Assembly (NCBI GenBank): GCA_028532985.1
Contig: JANCIK010000012.1
Coordinates: 310,001 to 374,000 of the forward strand
DNA length: 64,000 nt
Reading direction: 5' to 3'
Source of the DNA: Stropharia rugosoannulata
Taxonomy: Eukaryota; Basidiomycota; Agaricomycetes; Agaricales; Strophariaceae
The first letter of the stretch is position 1. Each line of letters opens with the position of its first letter. The notes beneath the pieces are model-generated. The model was not told where the DNA came from, did no database searches, and saw only the letters and a program-made list of their open reading frames with translations. This document shows positions 10,699 to 21,021 of this stretch, piece by piece. A program made the position numbers and the translations under genes.

Positions 10699-12164
10699 GG
10701 ACCCCGCATGTCGCCCCTATTCTCCTGTCTCCTTCTGCGTTCATCTCCTCGCTGCCTGCATCCGATATTCAAATTCCACGAACCGAGACCGCCAACAGGC
10801 GGGACGATGAGTTGACTGATGTCCTCAAAGTATTGTTGGATCCAGACTACCTACCCGCTGCCATCAGGACCATACCCGCAGGTGCGGCTCGTGTGGCCGC
10901 AGTTTCCAAGTTTGTACGTCGTGCAACAGAATTCTTCGAGCTTGATGGCGTCCTATGGCGTAAAGACAAGAATGGCCGGCACAAGAAAGTTATTCCCCAA
11001 GACCGTCGCCTTGGGCTGATCATGGAAGCCCACGACGCCCTGGGACACAAGGGTTTGTTCACAGTTCGACTCCGCCTGCTTGAACGTTTTTGGTGGCCCA
11101 TGATGGACGACGACATCCGCTGGTACATAAAGACATGCCACGAATGCCAGCTACGCATCACGAAGCGCTATCACATACCACCAACAGTACCTCCGCCGGC
11201 GCCGCTCTTCCGCAAGTTCTATGTTGATACGTTCCTCATGCCCCTCTCTAAGGGGTTCCGCTATGTGGTCCACGCAAGATGCTCTCTGAGCTCGTACCCA
11301 GAAGCACGCAAGTTGCGCAACGAGAATAAGGAAACCCTGGCTGCATTCCTTTGGGAAGACATTATCTGCAGGTACGGACCGGTGGACGAAATCGTTACGG
11401 ACAATGCGCCCCAGTTCATTGCCGCAGTGTCCGTGTTGGTGGAGAAGTACGGAGCCAGACATATCAGAATATCACCATACAACTCCCAAGCGCAAGGACC
11501 TATCGAGCGAAAGCACTACGACGTGCGCGAATCTATCCTGAAGGCTACTTGCGGCGACGACACAGCCTGGCCGGACGTGCTCCCTGCGATCATATGGGCG
11601 GAGCGCGTCACTATTATGAAGTCCACGGGGCACTCTCCCTTCTACCTCGCGCACGGCCTCGAGCCTGTCTTACCATTCGACCTGGCGGAAGGTACATATT
11701 TGGCGCCCGTGTTCTCTGCGCGGATATCCACAACCGAGCTTATCGCCGCCCGAGCCGCCATGCTGCTCAAACGACCCTCGGATCTCGAGCGCGTGCACCA
11801 CCAAGTACAGTCAGCACGATGGGCCGCGGTCCGGCAGTTTGAACGCGACAACGGGGGCAAAATCATTGACTTCAACTTCAAGCCCGGCACGCTTGTGCTC
11901 GTTAGGAATTCGCGTGCGGACAAGGACATGTCTAAACATCGGCCCAGGTACCTTGGCCCAATGGTTGTCCTGCGCCGCACCAAGGGCGGCAGTTACATAC
12001 TCGGAGAACTGGACGGGGCGGTATCACGTATGCGCTTTGCGGCGTTCCGTCTCATCCCGTATGCACCACGGACTATGTCCTCAGTCCCCGTCACCTCATG
12101 GGTGGGTTCTGACCCCGCTGCACTGGAGGATGCCACGTACGAACCCCCGTCTTCTCAAGCTTGA
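10699..12164 (+). pseudogene. 5'-truncated pol (integrase part only)
   Basis: Translates identically to the last 487 residues of the complete pol at 18742-20207: HHCC zinc-binding segment, the D-D-E catalytic core (YVDTF, VTDNAPQF, GPIERKH) and the C-terminal domain. RT and RNase H are missing because the host junction at 10698 cuts the gene. The open frame continues upstream into antisense Mon2 sequence without an ATG, so translation of this copy is unlikely. Confidence 0.9.
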
Positions 12165-12302
12165 CAGCGTCTCGTGCGGTACACTGCAAACCAGAATCAT
12201 TCGTTCCCCTGTCATTTCTCTCTTTCCATTCTTGATACAGTTATATATTTTATTTCTTTTCCCATCTGTATGCGCTCCTCCCCATCTCTCTCTCCTATCA
12301 CT

Positions 12303-12936
12303 TCACCACGCGGGTGCTAAGCCAGGCGCGTCTTCAGGCTCGTGGTCGGGTACCTCTATCGGCTGGTGAGCAGCGCCATCTGGTGCTTCGGCGGCGTTCT
12401 CGTCCAGGAAGTTTATCTCGGGCTCCGCGGCTGGCAAGTCGTGTCCAAACAGCGAGACTCTCCGGTGTGCGCGCGTGATCCCCAGACCGAATTCGCTCTG
12501 CGGGTTCACGTAATTTCCTATTGCTCGGCGTGCATACGGCGGGACGAGTTCCAACAGCAGTCGCATGGCCTCATTGCGCTGCGGGCGAAGAACAGGAACG
12601 ACACTGGCATAGCGGACTGCCTGCGTGATACGGTTGATCTCCCAAGGATCCAGCTCAACACGATCGCCGGACGTGGTTTCTACCATATCCATGGCAAGCA
12701 CCAACTCGCGCTGCCCGGGTTCAGAATGGTCCTCGCTCACGATCTGCAATAGCACTCACCAACGCTCCCAGGAATTCGGCGTATGAAACGCCTCCGCCCG
12801 CGTACGCCATGGCTCGTGCGCGCTGCGTTTGCCAGTTGTCTTCTGCTATTAGCATCAAGGCCCGCCACACTGCGGTGGGGACTGTCACGCGCTGATAGCC
12901 GACATTGTAGGGCTCGTTCTGATAGAAGTACTCCAT
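12303..12936 (-). CDS. Antisense accessory gene of the Gypsy element, copy 1 (194 aa, spliced)
   Basis: Runs opposite to gag-pol in the gap between pol and the LTR. Two overlapping minus frames become one protein if a 49 nt intron is removed (12711-12759: GTGAGT donor, CTGAAC branch-like motif, GGGCAG acceptor). Exon 1 is 12936-12760 (59 codons from MEYFYQNEPY), exon 2 is 12710-12303. The product has no signal peptide or membrane span; it is acidic at the C-terminus (LPAAEPEINFLDENAAEAPD, then Pro/Glu/Ala-rich). A GTG-initiated extension into the LTR is open but unneeded. I recognise no domain. Some plant and fungal LTR elements carry antisense ORFs, so the position has precedents; function unknown. 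Transcription would start in or near the LTR. Confidence 0.6.
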
Positions 12937-12975
12937 GGTGTTGACGTGGACGTCAATATCTGAGTCGGTGGGTGG

Positions 12976-13582
12976 TGTAAGGGCGGATCCGTGTCTAAGC
13001 ACGGATTACGCACTTGTCTCACTAAACGCACGCGCGCTCCACCTGCCCAGCTGAAGGCGCGCATGCGCACGCAACCGACAGCAACGGGCCACGACACAGA
13101 GCCAGCAACAAAGACGACCCGCGCATTCAAAAACTATACGACGCTGCACCGACCGATCATCTATTCTTAGACACCCGAGCCGACAATCACGCCAAGGCCA
13201 AGGCCACAAGCGCCGGTCCACATGCTCGCAACACGCCTTTACCCTCTCCCTCGTCCCGCACCTCCCAAATATCCGCCTTGCCATACGATAACCACTCCTC
13301 TTTTTCATGTACCTTAATAATTACATACACGATCGTTAAAATTTACCTAGACGCACAGACCATGATTTCGTAGTATAAAACCCATGTAAATACAACGGAA
13401 AATGGCAGTTGGATTAGCTACCCTCCTCTTCGAATTCGCATCGTCTCCGCCTCGCCTTCGCTCGCTCACTCGTAAAACGTCTCAGAACGCTTCGCACGCC
13501 TCTCTTCACACACGCCCAAAAGAACTCGCACTGCATCTGTTTGCTATTTTCACGCGCTACGTACACATTTAAATCTATTACA
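12976..13582 (+). repeat. Gypsy LTR (internal to permuted element, copy 1), 607 bp
   Basis: Bounded by TGTAAGGGCGG at 12976 and CTATTACA ending at 13582, i.e. TGTAA...TTACA inverted ends. A G-rich polypurine-like tract (GAGTCGGTGGGTGG) lies immediately before it. It holds the TATA box at 13374. Because the element is permuted, both LTR ends abut element sequence, so the limits rest on the terminal motif and not on alignment to flanks. No clear tRNA primer-binding site was found just downstream. Confidence 0.75.
13374..13380 (+). promoter_or_regulatory. TATA box in LTR U3 (also at 21421-21427)
   Basis: TATAAAA on the gag-pol strand inside the LTR, about 200 bp before the LTR end, as expected for the U3/R promoter of a retrotransposon. 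The identical motif is present in the second LTR at 21421-21427. Confidence 0.6.
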
Positions 13583-13980
13583 AGGACTTCTTACCCGTAG
13601 TGGTCCACCTCGCAGATTTCACCTTGACGCACGCGCAAGGGGCCTCGCACACAAAAACAAAATACTCACACCGCTCTCAAGAGCACCCGAGTTACAATCA
13701 CTACAACTGGAGCCCACCGCGAGGGTATTCTTTCTGTGAAAACCTGGGCCGTCTAAGCCTAGTCCTAGCCTCAGAAGCACTCACTCGGCTTCTACAACTA
13801 CCGCGCCTTGTCTTTGGAGACCTGGCATACAAAAATCAGCCTCGTATCAAAGGCCGCTTCGCAAAAGCCGCTTCAGTAATTCAACAAAACCAACCCGATT
13901 TCGGAATTTCGCTGGACGCAACACCAAGCACGTCCGGTTCAACGCCCTTCTTCACACCGCTCCAAAGCTTTGACGACGAT

Positions 13981-16347
13981 ATGGCATCTATTGGAAGCAC
14001 TGCCGCGCCACCACCACCCGCTACGGCGACAGCAGGAGGCCAGGCAAGCATGCCAGGAAGGAGCCACTCTTCAGCACCTAAGTTTGATGGCACGCCTTGG
14101 GCACTTAAACGTTTCCTTGCTGAAGTACACGACCTCGCATCCGCAAAAGGGCTGTCGACCGCCCAGACCATCCGTTGGACGATCACATATGCACCGTCAG
14201 ATGCGCACGAACTTTGGAACGCGCTTCCATCCGCCTCGGGCCACAACTGGAACGCTTTCGTAGCAGACTTATACGGGCTATACCCAGGAGCCGAAGGAGA
14301 TCGCAAGTACAGTAAAGCGGACCTGGACGCGCTGGTCAGGAAAACTGCACTAAACCCAATGACAGATCACTTACAATTCGGGGAATACTACCGATCGTTC
14401 CTTACTATCACGACTTTCCTCAAATCAAAGCAACGGATCACGGAAATGGAGATGTCAGGCAAATTCTTGGAAGGTCTTCATCACGCGTTTAGGACAGAAC
14501 TGGCGGAACAATTGAGGCTGCAGGAACCAAACCACCACAAAGATGACCCATGGTCGTTGAAAGTCCTATACGATGCCGCATTGTTTGTACTATCAAATCG
14601 TAACGGGGCCATAAGCGTATCTGCATCCCAAGCCCTCATACGCACCGGGGATTCAGCAAACCCATCCATCAAAACGGAGGTAGTAGATGCTGCCAGCGCA
14701 ATCACCCGTCTCCTGGAATCAGATGTCTTCCTCAACAAAGTTCGGTCAATCCTAGCAAACCCGCATCAGCAACAGTTCATGCACCCACCCACTACGTACC
14801 CAAATACCTACATCGCGACGCAGTACGGACCAGTGCCGTCATTTATGTACCCACCACCAATGATGCATCCGAATACCAACGGGGGACCGCACCAGCAGCT
14901 GAACACTGCGGCAATGCCACCCCAAACCAACGGGCAAGGGGTACCAGCACCACACCAACCTGCAGTAAACGCAAATACTGTTCCCAATGGACAGTACCCA
15001 CAGCGGCCAAACGGTTGCATGTTCTGCGGAGACCTGTCGCATTATCAGTACCGCTGTAACGGGGTAGAAGAATACATAGCACGGGGATGGTGTGTGCGCA
15101 ACGCTACAGGGCAATTAGTTCTTCCCAACGGAGACCGAATCACGGCAAGATTGGCACCCGGAAATAACCTCAAGGAACGGCTGGACAATTGGTACAAATC
15201 CAATCCGCCTCCCGGAAATGCAACAATAGCGCAAGCGAACTTCGTGGACGTTTCGGCGACTTATGAAGACCGCACGGACCCTTGGTCAGTTTTCATTAAT
15301 GAAGTAAGTGCAGCAAGAATCGAGGAAGTCGAGGACGAAGATGCGCTCACCCCGAGGCAGCGAGAAGAGATAAGCCTTCTAACCAATGTAGCCCGAGCAG
15401 CGGAAAGACAAATTCAGACACTCACTGATAAGGACACGTTAGCTCAATACGGGCCAACCACGCGAGCAAAAGCATACGATACGACCCCGAAAAGTGCCCA
15501 AACCAAGAGAGATATTCCACCGCACATAGGGAAGGAGCCAGCAAACAATAATGTAGCACCAGCAGCAAAAGGGGCAGCCACTTTCCCGGCACAAAAGAAC
15601 CGTAACCCGTTCGTCCCGAATATACCTCAAGGGCCACAGTACTCCTACCAGACACCGATTGAGTCAGCCGCCATCACACGAGCAGTTTACGAGAAGGCCA
15701 TGGAATCCACAGTAACACTCACCGCAAAAGAACTACTGGCCGTAGCACCCGAGGTACGACGGGCATTCAAGGACGATATCATTGCCAAAAGAATACCGGC
15801 ATCGGTCAACGAAGTCTTGGCTGAAAGCAACGAGGCAGCAGCAGCATTTGCGCACTGTGCCCACCAAGTTGCGCCGCTTGTCCGCAAAAACGATTTGGTA
15901 GTGGCGAACCACATTGAGAACTTGAGGGCCATAGACGTGTTAATCGAGGGAGCGGGCGCAGTAGAAGCCATCATGGACGAAGGTTCGCAAATCATTGCCC
16001 TCCGAGCAGACGTGTGGGAAAAGACGGGAAGGCCGCTACGGGCCGACCACCTTATGACAATGGAATCGGCCAACACGTCCCGTAGTGACACAAAGGGGCT
16101 GCTGCCGGATCTACCCATCAAAGTTGGTGACTTTGAATTCTTCGTACAAGTTCAAGTGGTCGAAGACGCATCATACGAGATGCTCTTAGGGCGGCCCTTC
16201 CTCACCTTGTGCCAAGCCCGGACCAGGCACTTCGCGAACGGAGACTCGCAGCTCACCTTGGTTGACCCGAACACACAAGCCGTTATAACCATACCCACGC
16301 ACCAGAGGCGCCGTTTTGGGCCGCGCAAAGCGGACACGGGTTTTTGA
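13981..16347 (+). CDS. gag: Gypsy Gag plus aspartic protease
   Basis: First ATG of the frame is at 13981 (788 aa); the frame is open upstream to 13600 but has no earlier ATG. The N-terminal half is a Gag-like helical capsid region (PKFDGTPWALKRFLAEVHDL). A CCHC zinc knuckle follows (CMFCGDLSHYQYRC, near 15016-15057). The C-terminal third holds a retropepsin-like domain: IMDEGSQIIAL near 15972-16004 and the C-terminal LLGRPFL near 16183-16203. The catalytic triad reads Asp-Glu-Gly instead of Asp-Thr/Ser-Gly. The frame ends at TGA 16345-16347, directly on the frameshift signal leading into pol. The product packages the element RNA in virus-like particles and processes the polyprotein. Confidence 0.88.
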   Translation: MASIGSTAAPPPPATATAGGQASMPGRSHSSAPKFDGTPWALKRFLAEVHDLASAKGLSTAQTIRWTITYAPSDAHELWNALPSASGHNWNAFVADLYGLYPGAEGDRKYSKADLDALVRKTALNPMTDHLQFGEYYRSFLTITTFLKSKQRITEMEMSGKFLEGLHHAFRTELAEQLRLQEPNHHKDDPWSLKVLYDAALFVLSNRNGAISVSASQALIRTGDSANPSIKTEVVDAASAITRLLESDVFLNKVRSILANPHQQQFMHPPTTYPNTYIATQYGPVPSFMYPPPMMHPNTNGGPHQQLNTAAMPPQTNGQGVPAPHQPAVNANTVPNGQYPQRPNGCMFCGDLSHYQYRCNGVEEYIARGWCVRNATGQLVLPNGDRITARLAPGNNLKERLDNWYKSNPPPGNATIAQANFVDVSATYEDRTDPWSVFINEVSAARIEEVEDEDALTPRQREEISLLTNVARAAERQIQTLTDKDTLAQYGPTTRAKAYDTTPKSAQTKRDIPPHIGKEPANNNVAPAAKGAATFPAQKNRNPFVPNIPQGPQYSYQTPIESAAITRAVYEKAMESTVTLTAKELLAVAPEVRRAFKDDIIAKRIPASVNEVLAESNEAAAAFAHCAHQVAPLVRKNDLVVANHIENLRAIDVLIEGAGAVEAIMDEGSQIIALRADVWEKTGRPLRADHLMTMESANTSRSDTKGLLPDLPIKVGDFEFFVQVQVVEDASYEMLLGRPFLTLCQARTRHFANGDSQLTLVDPNTQAVITIPTHQRRRFGPRKADTGF

Positions 16348-16388
16348 AGGGCGAGACGCTTGGTATACGGGATAAGCGCCCGCCAAGC
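16338..16388 (+). promoter_or_regulatory. Programmed -1 ribosomal frameshift site with predicted pseudoknot
   Basis: The heptamer GGGTTTT (16338-16344) sits in the gag frame as G GGT TTT, the X XXY YYZ form, immediately before the gag TGA. Slipping back one base gives TTG AAG GGC, exactly the pol frame. Four bases later GGGCG (16349-16353) can pair with CGCCC (16377-16381), and the loop segment GCTTGG (16358-16363) can pair with CCAAGC (16383-16388), which is an H-type pseudoknot. All pairings are read directly; efficiency is inferred. Confidence 0.8.
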
Positions 16389-19300
16389 CTTACCCCTGGC
16401 GTCTCAGCGCTAATGGCATCGGTCCCCTCCTTTTATTCATATCATTCACATTCCTCACAGCGCATATATAAAAATCCATTCCGTCCCGCTCAAGAAACGC
16501 AACACGCAAAATTTACAGTTACAAAACAAATAAATCAAGACACAGTCAAGCATCCGCATACGCACAATATACGACCTACAAAAGAAGACAAAGCTTCACC
16601 AAAAGAAACACGCGTTTCAACAAAAGAGGCCCAGGCCTTACCCTACTACGCAAGCCCGAGAAATATGGGATCCAACGCGGCGGACCGCATAGCCACGGAC
16701 CGAACTCCGCCAGACCAACCATTTACGGAACGCATCATCACCCAGCAAACATCCTTCTCATTCACATTCGTCGACAAAGGCAAAGAAGAAACTATCCACT
16801 TCTCATGGGACCCAATTACGGTGGACGATGCTGACACCCGGAAAACTGTACACACGGAAGGCACGGCGTTGTACCACTTTGCTAGCATAAGCACAAGTGA
16901 CAGCGCATCAACGCTCGCCTACAAGAAAGTCGAGAACCGCGTGAAGCCTGTTGCGACTACGCTGCCTGAGAACTTCCGTATTGTCCGTCGCGTCCCCTCC
17001 GATCCTATGGCCACCATCCCCGTGCTACCTACCGACCCACCGCCGTTCACCCCCGGACGACGATACACAACCGACCGTAAGGAAGCAATGAATGTGAACC
17101 CAGACGGCTTCTTGCTTCCAGACGAGGAACGATTGGTACATCATCTCATTAAGGAGCATGAAATGGGCTTTGCTTGGGCAGAAGACGAGAAGGGAAGTTT
17201 CTCACCAGAGTATTTCGATGACGTCGTAATCCCTACAATAGAGCACGTTCCCTGGGCCCTGCGCAACATCCCCATTCCCCCGGGAATATACGAAAGAGTC
17301 ATAGAAATAATTAAAGCCAAAATCAAATCGGGCATCTACGAGCCCTCCTCTTCCTCTTACAGATCGCGTTGGTTCTGCGTGCTCAAGAAGGACGGAAAGT
17401 CGCTCCGTATCGTCCACGATCTCCAACCGCTCAACGCCGTCGCTATCAAAGACAGTGGGCTTCCCCCAATGGTAGAACAGTATGCAGAGTCATTTGGAGG
17501 CCGCGGATGTTACGGGATGTTTGATCTATTTGTCGGGTTTGACCAACGCCGCCTCGCCGCGGAATCCAGAGACTTAACAACATTCCAAACGCCCCTAGGA
17601 ACCTTACGCCTGACGTCGATACCCATGGGCTACACCAATTCAATGCAAATTCAGCACGGCGACACTACATTTCTGCTTCAGAGCGAAATTCCGCACATTA
17701 CTATTCCGTTTGTTGACGACGTACCAGTCAAAGGACCAAGCTCGCGTTATGAAACAACGGACGGCGCCTACGAGAGGATACCAGAGAACCCAGGCGTGCG
17801 ACGCTTTGTATGGGAACACCTGCAAAACGTGAACCGAGTGGTCCAGCGGATCAGACATGCGGGAGGAACGTTTTCAGCGGCCAAATCCTCGTTCTGCACG
17901 CCAACTGCACTTGTGGTTGGGCACCGTTGCACGTACGAAGGACGGGTGATTGACGCTGACCGCCTCCAGGTGATCAAAGACTGGCCAGTCTGTGCAAACC
18001 TGACCGAAGTCCGTGGCTTTCTAGGAACGATGGGGACGATACGGATGTTCATTAAAGATTATTCGCTGCACGCTCGCCCGTTGGTCCAGCTCACTCGAAA
18101 AGACCGTGAATTCATCTTCGAGGACGAACACCTGCTCGCCATGCAGAAGCTCAAGTATCTTGCGGAGTCCTGTCCAGCCATACGGGCTTTAGACTACACC
18201 TCGAGCAATGAGGTGGTTCTGGCAGTCGACTCGTCGTGGATGGCCGTAGGCTACATCCTGTCGCAAAAAGGAGACGACGGCAAACGGTACCCATCGCGTT
18301 TCGGTTCCATCACTTGGAATGAGCGCGAGCAACGATATTCACAAGCCAAAATAGAGCTGTATGGGCTCTTCCGCGCGTTAAAAGCCACCAGAGTCTTTAC
18401 CATCGGCATTCAGAACCTTGTAGTCGAGGTGGACGCTAAGTATGTGAAAGGGATGATCAACAACCCAGACATTCAGCCCAATGCAACAATCAACCGCTGG
18501 ATTGCTGCAATCCTTTTGTTTGACTTTCGCCTACGCCACATTCCAGGAAAGGACCACGCATCTGCGGACGGCCTCTCTAGGCGACCGCGTGCTCCAGAGG
18601 ATCCCCTTGAGGACGAGTTTGTCGAAGATTGGATCGACGCTGCTTGCTCGTTTGCGGTATCGCTCATGAACAGCACCTTACCGCCCGCACTCCGACGCCC
18701 ACAGACCCTGATTCACCCCATGTACCGCTCTTCCCGCCAAAGGACCCCGCATGTCGCCCCTATTCTCCTGTCTCCTTCTGCGTTCATCTCCTCGCTGCCT
18801 GCATCCGATATTCAAATTCCACGAACCGAGACCGCCAACAGGCGGGACGATGAGTTGACTGATGTCCTCAAAGTATTGTTGGATCCAGACTACCTACCCG
18901 CTGCCATCAGGACCATACCCGCAGGTGCGGCTCGTGTGGCCGCAGTTTCCAAGTTTGTACGTCGTGCAACAGAATTCTTCGAGCTTGATGGCGTCCTATG
19001 GCGTAAAGACAAGAATGGCCGGCACAAGAAAGTTATTCCCCAAGACCGTCGCCTTGGGCTGATCATGGAAGCCCACGACGCCCTGGGACACAAGGGTTTG
19101 TTCACAGTTCGACTCCGCCTGCTTGAACGTTTTTGGTGGCCCATGATGGACGACGACATCCGCTGGTACATAAAGACATGCCACGAATGCCAGCTACGCA
19201 TCACGAAGCGCTATCACATACCACCAACAGTACCTCCGCCGGCGCCGCTCTTCCGCAAGTTCTATGTTGATACGTTCCTCATGCCCCTCTCTAAGGGGTT

Positions 19301-20207
19301 CCGCTATGTGGTCCACGCAAGATGCTCTCTGAGCTCGTACCCAGAAGCACGCAAGTTGCGCAACGAGAATAAGGAAACCCTGGCTGCATTCCTTTGGGAA
19401 GACATTATCTGCAGGTACGGACCGGTGGACGAAATCGTTACGGACAATGCGCCCCAGTTCATTGCCGCAGTGTCCGTGTTGGTGGAGAAGTACGGAGCCA
19501 GACATATCAGAATATCACCATACAACTCCCAAGCGCAAGGACCTATCGAGCGAAAGCACTACGACGTGCGCGAATCTATCCTGAAGGCTACTTGCGGCGA
19601 CGACACAGCCTGGCCGGACGTGCTCCCTGCGATCATATGGGCGGAGCGCGTCACTATTATGAAGTCCACGGGGCACTCTCCCTTCTACCTCGCGCACGGC
19701 CTCGAGCCTGTCTTACCATTCGACCTGGCGGAAGGTACATATTTGGCGCCCGTGTTCTCTGCGCGGATATCCACAACCGAGCTTATCGCCGCCCGAGCCG
19801 CCATGCTGCTCAAACGACCCTCGGATCTCGAGCGCGTGCACCACCAAGTACAGTCAGCACGATGGGCCGCGGTCCGGCAGTTTGAACGCGACAACGGGGG
19901 CAAAATCATTGACTTCAACTTCAAGCCCGGCACGCTTGTGCTCGTTAGGAATTCGCGTGCGGACAAGGACATGTCTAAACATCGGCCCAGGTACCTTGGC
20001 CCAATGGTTGTCCTGCGCCGCACCAAGGGCGGCAGTTACATACTCGGAGAACTGGACGGGGCGGTATCACGTATGCGCTTTGCGGCGTTCCGTCTCATCC
20101 CGTATGCACCACGGACTATGTCCTCAGTCCCCGTCACCTCATGGGTGGGTTCTGACCCCGCTGCACTGGAGGATGCCACGTACGAACCCCCGTCTTCTCA
20201 AGCTTGA
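16344..20207 (+). CDS. pol: Gypsy Pol: reverse transcriptase, RNase H, integrase
   Basis: Expressed as Gag-Pol by -1 frameshifting; there is no ATG at the frame's start, and the first internal ATG is near 16413. A variable linker is followed by reverse transcriptase (about 17250-18060) with the FVDD active-site box (YxDD variant) near 17710, then RNase H (VVLAVDSSW, KIELYGLF, VEVDAKYVKG; about 18200-18590), then integrase with an HHCC finger (HDALGHKG...CHECQ) and D, D, E residues in YVDTF, VTDNAPQF and GPIERKH. The C-terminus has a GPF-like RPRYLGPMVVL motif and no chromodomain. The frame is uninterrupted over 1287 codons, so the copy may be active. The last 1466 bp are repeated at 10699-12164. 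Confidence 0.95.
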   Translation: MKGETLGIRDKRPPSLTPGVSALMASVPSFYSYHSHSSQRIYKNPFRPAQETQHAKFTVTKQINQDTVKHPHTHNIRPTKEDKASPKETRVSTKEAQALPYYASPRNMGSNAADRIATDRTPPDQPFTERIITQQTSFSFTFVDKGKEETIHFSWDPITVDDADTRKTVHTEGTALYHFASISTSDSASTLAYKKVENRVKPVATTLPENFRIVRRVPSDPMATIPVLPTDPPPFTPGRRYTTDRKEAMNVNPDGFLLPDEERLVHHLIKEHEMGFAWAEDEKGSFSPEYFDDVVIPTIEHVPWALRNIPIPPGIYERVIEIIKAKIKSGIYEPSSSSYRSRWFCVLKKDGKSLRIVHDLQPLNAVAIKDSGLPPMVEQYAESFGGRGCYGMFDLFVGFDQRRLAAESRDLTTFQTPLGTLRLTSIPMGYTNSMQIQHGDTTFLLQSEIPHITIPFVDDVPVKGPSSRYETTDGAYERIPENPGVRRFVWEHLQNVNRVVQRIRHAGGTFSAAKSSFCTPTALVVGHRCTYEGRVIDADRLQVIKDWPVCANLTEVRGFLGTMGTIRMFIKDYSLHARPLVQLTRKDREFIFEDEHLLAMQKLKYLAESCPAIRALDYTSSNEVVLAVDSSWMAVGYILSQKGDDGKRYPSRFGSITWNEREQRYSQAKIELYGLFRALKATRVFTIGIQNLVVEVDAKYVKGMINNPDIQPNATINRWIAAILLFDFRLRHIPGKDHASADGLSRRPRAPEDPLEDEFVEDWIDAACSFAVSLMNSTLPPALRRPQTLIHPMYRSSRQRTPHVAPILLSPSAFISSLPASDIQIPRTETANRRDDELTDVLKVLLDPDYLPAAIRTIPAGAARVAAVSKFVRRATEFFELDGVLWRKDKNGRHKKVIPQDRRLGLIMEAHDALGHKGLFTVRLRLLERFWWPMMDDDIRWYIKTCHECQLRITKRYHIPPTVPPPAPLFRKFYVDTFLMPLSKGFRYVVHARCSLSSYPEARKLRNENKETLAAFLWEDIICRYGPVDEIVTDNAPQFIAAVSVLVEKYGARHIRISPYNSQAQGPIERKHYDVRESILKATCGDDTAWPDVLPAIIWAERVTIMKSTGHSPFYLAHGLEPVLPFDLAEGTYLAPVFSARISTTELIAARAAMLLKRPSDLERVHHQVQSARWAAVRQFERDNGGKIIDFNFKPGTLVLVRNSRADKDMSKHRPRYLGPMVVLRRTKGGSYILGELDGAVSRMRFAAFRLIPYAPRTMSSVPVTSWVGSDPAALEDATYEPPSSQA

Positions 20208-20345
20208 CAGCGTCTCGTGCGGTACACTGCAAACCAGAATCATTCGTTCCCCTGTCATTTCTCTCTTTCCATTCTTGATACAGTTATATATTTTATTTCT
20301 TTTCCCATCTGTATGCGCTCCTCCCCATCTCTCTCTCCTATCACT

Positions 20346-20982
20346 TCACCACGCGGGTGCTAAGCCAGGCGCGTCTTCAGGCTCGTGGTCGGGTACCTCT
20401 ATCGGCTGGTGAGCAGCGCCATCTGGTGCTTCGGCGGCGTTCTCGTCCAGGAAGTTTATCTCGGGCTCCGCGGCTGGCAAGTCGTGTCCAAACAGCGAGA
20501 CTCTCCGGGTGTGCGCAGCGTGATCCCCCAGACCGAATTCGCTCTGCGGGTTCACGTAATTTCCTATTGCTCGGCGTGCATACGGCGGGACGAGTTCCAA
20601 CAGCAGTCGCATGGCCTCATTGCGCTGCGGGCGAAGAACAGGAACGACACTGGCATAGCGGACTGCCTGCGTGATACGGTTGATCTCCCAAGGATCCAGC
20701 TCAACACGATCGCCGGACGTGGTTTCTACCATATCCATGGCAAGCACCAACTCGCGCTGCCCGGGTTCAGAATGGTCCTCGCTCACGATCTGCAATAGCA
20801 CTCACCAACGCTCCCAGGAATTCGGCGTATGAAACGCCTCCGCCCGCGTACGCCATGGCTCGTGCGCGCTGCGTTTGCCAGTTGTCTTCTGCTATTAGCA
20901 TCAAGGCCCGCCACACTGCGGTGGGGACTGTCACGCGCTGATAGCCGACATTGTAGGGCTCGTTCTGATAGAAGTACTCCAT
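20346..20982 (-). CDS. Antisense accessory gene of the Gypsy element, copy 2 (195 aa)
   Basis: Same gene as at 12303-12936, shifted by about 8045 bp: exon 1 20982-20806, intron 20757-20805 (49 nt), exon 2 20756-20346. It differs from copy 1 in one small spot (20507-20527): three single-base insertions change five residues and add one, leaving the frame open (FGLGDHAAHTRRV versus FGLGITRAHRRV). The retention of an open frame despite three indels is compatible either with selection or with consensus errors in GC-rich sequence. Confidence 0.6.
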
Positions 20983-21021
20983 GGTGTTGACGTGGACGTC
21001 AATATCTGAGTCGGTGGGTGG

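Noticed and set aside
12744..12759. 16 nt mini-intron (GTGAGTGCTATTGCAG) in the antisense gene
   Set aside because: It would also restore frame, but is far below fungal intron size; the 49 nt alternative with a branch-point-like motif is preferred.
13583..13620. tRNA primer-binding site right after the LTR (TGGTCCACC at 13600)
   Set aside because: It starts 17 nt beyond the LTR end and I could not match it to a tRNA 3' end; the priming mode is left open.
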